Below, one piece after another: positions 62,099 through 64,000 of a DNA stretch of 64,000 bases; position 1 is the first letter of the stretch, and every line of letters begins with the position of its first letter. The position numbers and the translations under genes are program-made. Below the pieces are notes generated by a model. That model was given only the letters and a program-made list of their open reading frames with translations. It searched no databases and was not told the origin of the DNA. The DNA lies in the NCBI RefSeq assembly GCF_021018895.1, contig NC_079378.1, positions 9,483,501 to 9,547,500 of the forward strand, read 5' to 3'. The stretch is from Seriola aureovittata (Eukaryota > Chordata > Actinopteri > Carangiformes > Carangidae).

Positions 62099-64000
62099 GG
62101 CACTGTCAGCACATTCAAGAGTTTACATCAGTTACAAAGAATGAGTGTATAGAAACCCTACACCAGACAAAAAGACAGCACTGATCCTCAAGGGGAAAGA
62201 AGGTCACTGCAGCAGGAAATGTAATATGATTCAGTGGGTGAAAAGTTCCAGAGTGTAAGCACACAAACAGATTAGAAGAAGGCAGATAGAAAATGTAGGA
62301 AAGTATAGAACAAACATCCTGTAAACACAACCTTCTACCATTTATATTCATCTGTTTATTATCACATTTGTGTATTATATATATTGGGATTAACATATAG
62401 TTCTTTAATGTACAATAAACAATTATTACGAGTACATATTAGCAAAACAAAGTATTAACAGAACATTCTGCTGCTGAGGTTAAAGAGGATTATTGGAGGA
62501 AACTGGGGGAAAAAAAAAAGATCATGACTGCCGCTAACACTGATAAAATGTAAATACACACAGAGTATCTGTGCAAAGCATTTTAAAAGGGCTAAAGCAT
62601 AATTAGGCCCTTAAAATTACTGCAAGTGCTGCAATTCCTGTTTACTCTGTCAATTGGTTATCTGGTGCTCCTTGGAAGTGCGATACGGTCTGTTAATTCA
62701 ACTACTGTTGCTTTTCCTGGGTAACTTTACGAAAACACACCGAGATGTTGTAGAAACGGTTAATTCCTCCGCACACATGACTGAAGAGGAGGCCTCAGAT
62801 GTCTAAACTTCAAGGTTACCTGTGCAGCAGATGTTACCATGGTGATCTTCCCCAGTTAACAGCGAGTCACCACCACCATTGAGAGATGGGAAAAGCCAGA
62901 GCTCAGCCCTGCAGAGACAGCTCGCTAGCCTATTAATTTTGCTTTGCAAGACAGCTCCCTGGATTCAGCAAGTCAGCAAAAAAAAACAACAAAAAAAAAA
63001 AATATTCGGATTTGGGTCTGCTGAGCTTTGGTGGTTTTTTTCAAGTTAATTAGATAAGTTAATAATCAAATTATATATTTGATGATATCTCATAAATCAC
63101 CTAAAACAGCCAAAGTGAGTAAAAATATGTGCTCGCGAATACAAATTAACATCAACAATTCACATTTCATCTTTTAAGGTGAAGTAGAAACGATCCACAG
63201 ATGGAAACCCACACCTGCGCACAGTAGTGCACATTCATGCCAACAAACTAGGTCTTCCTAATATATATGCATACAGTGCAGACTATGAATAGAACAGAGA
63301 CAGCATCTTTCCTCAGGTGTGTTGTGCACCTGTGTTTTTTTTCCCCTTAGATTCATAAAGAAACTAACAGTATCCCTCTTCTTCATTAAATAGAAAGACA
63401 CAATTCTTTTTGTACATAAACAAATTAAAAACAAAACAAACTAATTTAAATTTTAGATATTTACACATCCTGTCTGACCTGTACATGAAAAATAGGACAT
63501 TGACAATATAGAAATTACATTCTCAATCATTTATTTTCTGAACTTAATATACACCAGCACATTATATATTTGATGTAGATTTACTAAGTCATGACTTTGG
63601 CTATAAAATGTGCAGGATCACTATGTTACGGAGTCATTTTGATCATTGACTGATGAGGGTCAATCAGCTCTAAAACTACTCACACACACATGAATGATTT
63701 AAAAACGATTTCAAATTTTAACAGGGTGTGAGAAGACTGAGATTTATTGATGGAGATTCCAACTGCTGTTTCAACTTTTTGTGACTTTGCAGGCGTCATT
63801 TCATCTGTTCTCTCCCTGCGATTTAAATCTTGACATTGACTGATGTCAGCCGCTCTCACTCTGGCAAACAGCCCAGACAGAGAACCTGCCAACCTCAACA
63901 CGTATTCTCAAACCAGGACAAATTAGAAGGTGAATGTTTGCTTCCACTTTTCCGGGGTGGGGAGACGCTACTATCAGGATTAGTCAGCTATTCTTTTGGA
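62096..64000. other. Intergenic, no gene seen
   Basis: AT-rich DNA with A-runs at 62510-62519 and 62979-63002. The segment 62560-62720 is unique with TAATTAGG and CAATTGG words, and 62833-62846 is a near X-box GTTACCATGGTGAT. No credible coding frame up to the window end. Confidence 0.5.

Overview
This is eukaryotic, almost certainly teleost, genomic DNA. The evidence is one intron-containing vertebrate-type homeobox gene with GT..AG splice sites, very dense CA/GT, GA and tetranucleotide microsatellites, several fish-type interspersed-repeat fragments, an AT-leaning base composition, and no bacterial gene arrangement. The repeat fragments suggest a percomorph-like fish, but that rests on memory of repeat families, not on a search.

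The only gene I can support is a two-exon Msx-family homeobox gene on the + strand: exon 1 coding 35300-35705, a 477-bp phase-1 intron, and exon 2 coding 36183-36649, giving 290 residues. It has the Groucho-binding eh1-like motif before the intron, a complete 60-residue Msx homeodomain encoded just after it, and an Msx2-like C-terminus ending [11 protein letters not shown] box and inverted CCAAT box lie about 180-190 bp upstream of the start codon, and a roughly 1-kb 3' UTR probably ends just after an AATAAA at 37660. I favour an msx2-type paralog. The stretch right after the homeodomain is unusual: the AAKP block is replaced by an alanine-rich segment, and an eight-histidine run lies near the C-terminus.

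The left 35 kb and right 26 kb hold no credible coding sequence. They contain simple repeats (the longest is an ACTC tetranucleotide array fused to a CA array at 46571-46943), decayed transposon or SINE fragments, a diverged ~31-bp minisatellite (61717-61952), and a two-unit repeat carrying perfect estrogen-response-element palindromes (58985-59235). Islands of unique sequence with homeodomain, octamer, CRE and X-box motifs are candidate conserved non-coding elements. A lone developmental regulator in a gene-poor neighbourhood fits a cis-regulatory landscape, as is known for vertebrate Msx2, but conservation cannot be judged from one sequence.

I found no CRISPR array, rRNA, credible tRNA gene, intact transposase or reverse transcriptase, viral gene, or operon-like system. 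I do not see a previously undescribed system here. The more interesting signals are the Msx C-terminal divergence, the ERE-bearing repeat, the ~31-bp minisatellite and several perfect palindromes in non-repetitive DNA.
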